NCBI GenBank assembly: GCA_964592405.1
Contig: CAZQBY010000005.1
Span: forward strand, 24,703-88,702
DNA from: CAZQBY01 sp964592405 [NCBI: uncultured archaeon]
Lineage (GTDB): Archaea > Altiarchaeota > Altiarchaeia > JAFGQM01
DNA: 64,000 nt
Direction: 5' to 3'
This document shows positions 63,195-64,000 of this stretch, piece after piece (position 1 is the first letter of the stretch; the number at the start of each line of letters is the position of its first letter). A program made the position numbers and the translations under genes. The notes under the pieces are model-generated. The model was not told the origin of the DNA. It saw only the letters and a program-made list of their open reading frames with translations, and ran no database searches.

Positions 63195-63809
63195 GTGGGT
63201 ATCGACCACCTCTTGTATTCTTTTCTGCACGTGTTCCACCCTTCCGGCATTGCTGATAACTTTCCAGATCCTCCCGGGCTTGCTCAGTTTTGTCCGCTCC
63301 CCGTAAGCCAGACTCAGGAGCTTTTTCTGAACCTTTTTCTGGAAGTTGAGCACCTCAAACACTTCCTTTTCCTTGTGGCTCATCCTCGCTAGGGCCTTCT
63401 CTGAGGCAACCTCAAGAACTATGACCAGATCAGGTTCCGGAACAAAAGAGTTCATCTGGGATATCCAGTTGTCGCTGACTCCCTGGACTGACTGATAGGC
63501 GATGGTGGAATAGTAATATCTGTCTGATATCACAATACCGCCGTTCTCAAGGGCAGGCCTTATCACCTTGTCCACGTGCTCAGCCCTGTCCGCTGTGAAC
63601 AGGAGGGTGAGGGTTTCCGGTGAAACCTTTATCCTGCCTGAGAGTATCATGCGTATGGCCTGTCCTATAAAACCATTGGTGGGTTCCTGGGTGAGAACAA
63701 CCTTGTATCCCCTCTTCTCCAGATATTCTGCCAGCAGGCCAGCATGTGTCGACTTGCCACTCCCATCCGCTCCTTCCAAGACTATCAACTTTCCGGTTCT
63801 TATGCCCAT
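63189..63809 (-). CDS. tmk: Thymidylate kinase
   Basis: Phosphorylates dTMP. P-loop EGADGSGKST (about 13-22), substrate-binding TQEPT, ADRAEHV and the DRYYYSTIAYQ motif are canonical; the LID region is around ALARMSHKEKEVFE. Length 206 aa. CTTTATAAATAAA (63831-63843) provides a TATA box about 28 nt before the ATG, so the mRNA is probably leaderless. Confidence 0.94.
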   Translation of the reverse strand: MGIRTGKLIVLEGADGSGKSTHAGLLAEYLEKRGYKVVLTQEPTNGFIGQAIRMILSGRIKVSPETLTLLFTADRAEHVDKVIRPALENGGIVISDRYYYSTIAYQSVQGVSDNWISQMNSFVPEPDLVIVLEVASEKALARMSHKEKEVFEVLNFQKKVQKKLLSLAYGERTKLSKPGRIWKVISNAGRVEHVQKRIQEVVDTHL

Positions 63810-63830
63810 TTAATTCACGCCAACTTAATT

Positions 63831-63843
63831 TTTATTTATAAAG
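63831..63843 (-). promoter_or_regulatory. TATA box of tmk
   Basis: Minus-strand CTTTATAAATAAA, an excellent archaeal TATA sequence, centred 28 nt upstream of the tmk start codon at 63809. Confidence 0.6.
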
Positions 63844-63882
63844 CTAAAATATAGCACTCTAACAGCCTTCACTCCAGAGAAC

Positions 63883-63902
63883 CTGCAGTGGGGCTGCTTT
63901 TT
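63883..63902 (+). terminator. Small hairpin with T-run (possible terminator)
   Basis: GCAG-TGGG-GCTGC followed by TTTTTATTTC. It lies between divergent genes, so its role is unclear; it could instead be a 5' leader element or a terminator for antisense transcription. Confidence 0.25.
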
Positions 63903-63949
63903 ATTTCATCCCTTTTTATTTTATTCATCTAAAATATAGGGAGACAAAA

Positions 63950-64000
63950 ATGGGCAAAGCAAAGATGTTCGGTGGAGCTGCTGTAGTGTTCGGCTTGATA
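63950..64000 (+). CDS. Start of an unknown gene, cut by the window edge
   Basis: ATG 63950 is preceded by AGGGAGA at Shine-Dalgarno distance and by a CCTTTTTATTTTAT TATA-like element near 63910. The 17 visible residues (MGKAKMFGGAAVVFGLI) are basic then hydrophobic, as at the start of a membrane or secreted protein. Nothing more can be said. Confidence 0.6.
   Translation, partial: MGKAKMFGGAAVVFGLI

Overview
The window is archaeal chromosome. It encodes Orc1/Cdc6, family B DNA polymerase, a Cdc48-type ATPase, SRP54 with its 7S RNA, SepF, 4-demethylwyosine synthase (TYW1), archaemetzincin, a C/D box guide RNA, and two ether-lipid enzymes (geranylgeranylglyceryl phosphate synthase and a UbiA-type prenyltransferase). 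It also carries a bacterial-type gyrase (gyrB-gyrA) and O-phosphoseryl-tRNA synthetase (SepRS). SepRS points to tRNA-dependent cysteine synthesis, as in methanogens, Archaeoglobus and some uncultivated lineages. I cannot place the organism more precisely; a euryarchaeal or DPANN-associated lineage fits best. Gene packing is tight: seven convergent pairs have interlocked stop codons. TATA boxes about 25-30 nt upstream of start codons suggest many leaderless mRNAs.

Layout. 1-9.8 kb: Hsp20, Cdc48, SepRS, an unknown membrane protein, SepF, Cdc6, a TraB-family protein, a PRC-barrel protein and SRP54. 9.9-15.7 kb: gyrB-gyrA, tRNA-Ile and a MinD-like ATPase. 15.8-17.6 kb: RNA cluster with tRNA-Thr, initiator tRNA-Met, SRP RNA and an intron-containing tRNA-Ser, the last embedded in an array of hairpins built on its own acceptor stem. 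17.6-25.8 kb: a SemiSWEET-like protein, a large pilin-like surface protein, PHP phosphoesterase, PadR regulator, KsgA, Sua5, a GCS2-like ligase, an M20 peptidase, a C/D sRNA and a transglutaminase-like protein. 25.9-33.9 kb: PolB, membrane and coiled-coil proteins, a cation/proton antiporter, TYW1, a second PRC-barrel protein and GGGP synthase.

33.9-48.4 kb is biosynthetic. pyrC-carA-carB-pyrB-pyrI makes carbamoyl phosphate and carries out early pyrimidine synthesis; argF, argG, argH and a second argG convert ornithine and carbamoyl phosphate to arginine. The argH-DUF4139-argG2 stretch is clearly richer in GC than its surroundings. 48.5-56.2 kb holds cis-prenyltransferase, dCTP deaminase, archaemetzincin, homoserine dehydrogenase with an ACT-domain partner, purE and purD. 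56.4-62.3 kb looks like a surface or secretion module: a type II/IV secretion ATPase, a small archaeosortase, and a 922-residue pilin-like protein that is a paralogue of the 17.9-kb protein. The window ends with the UbiA prenyltransferase, thymidylate kinase and a gene cut by the edge.

The most unusual signal is the tRNA-Ser hairpin array (16980-17515). Next come the archaeosortase/secretion ATPase/paralogous surface protein set, the SepF plus two PRC-barrel proteins, the duplicated and compositionally mosaic arginine genes, and the interlocked convergent stops.
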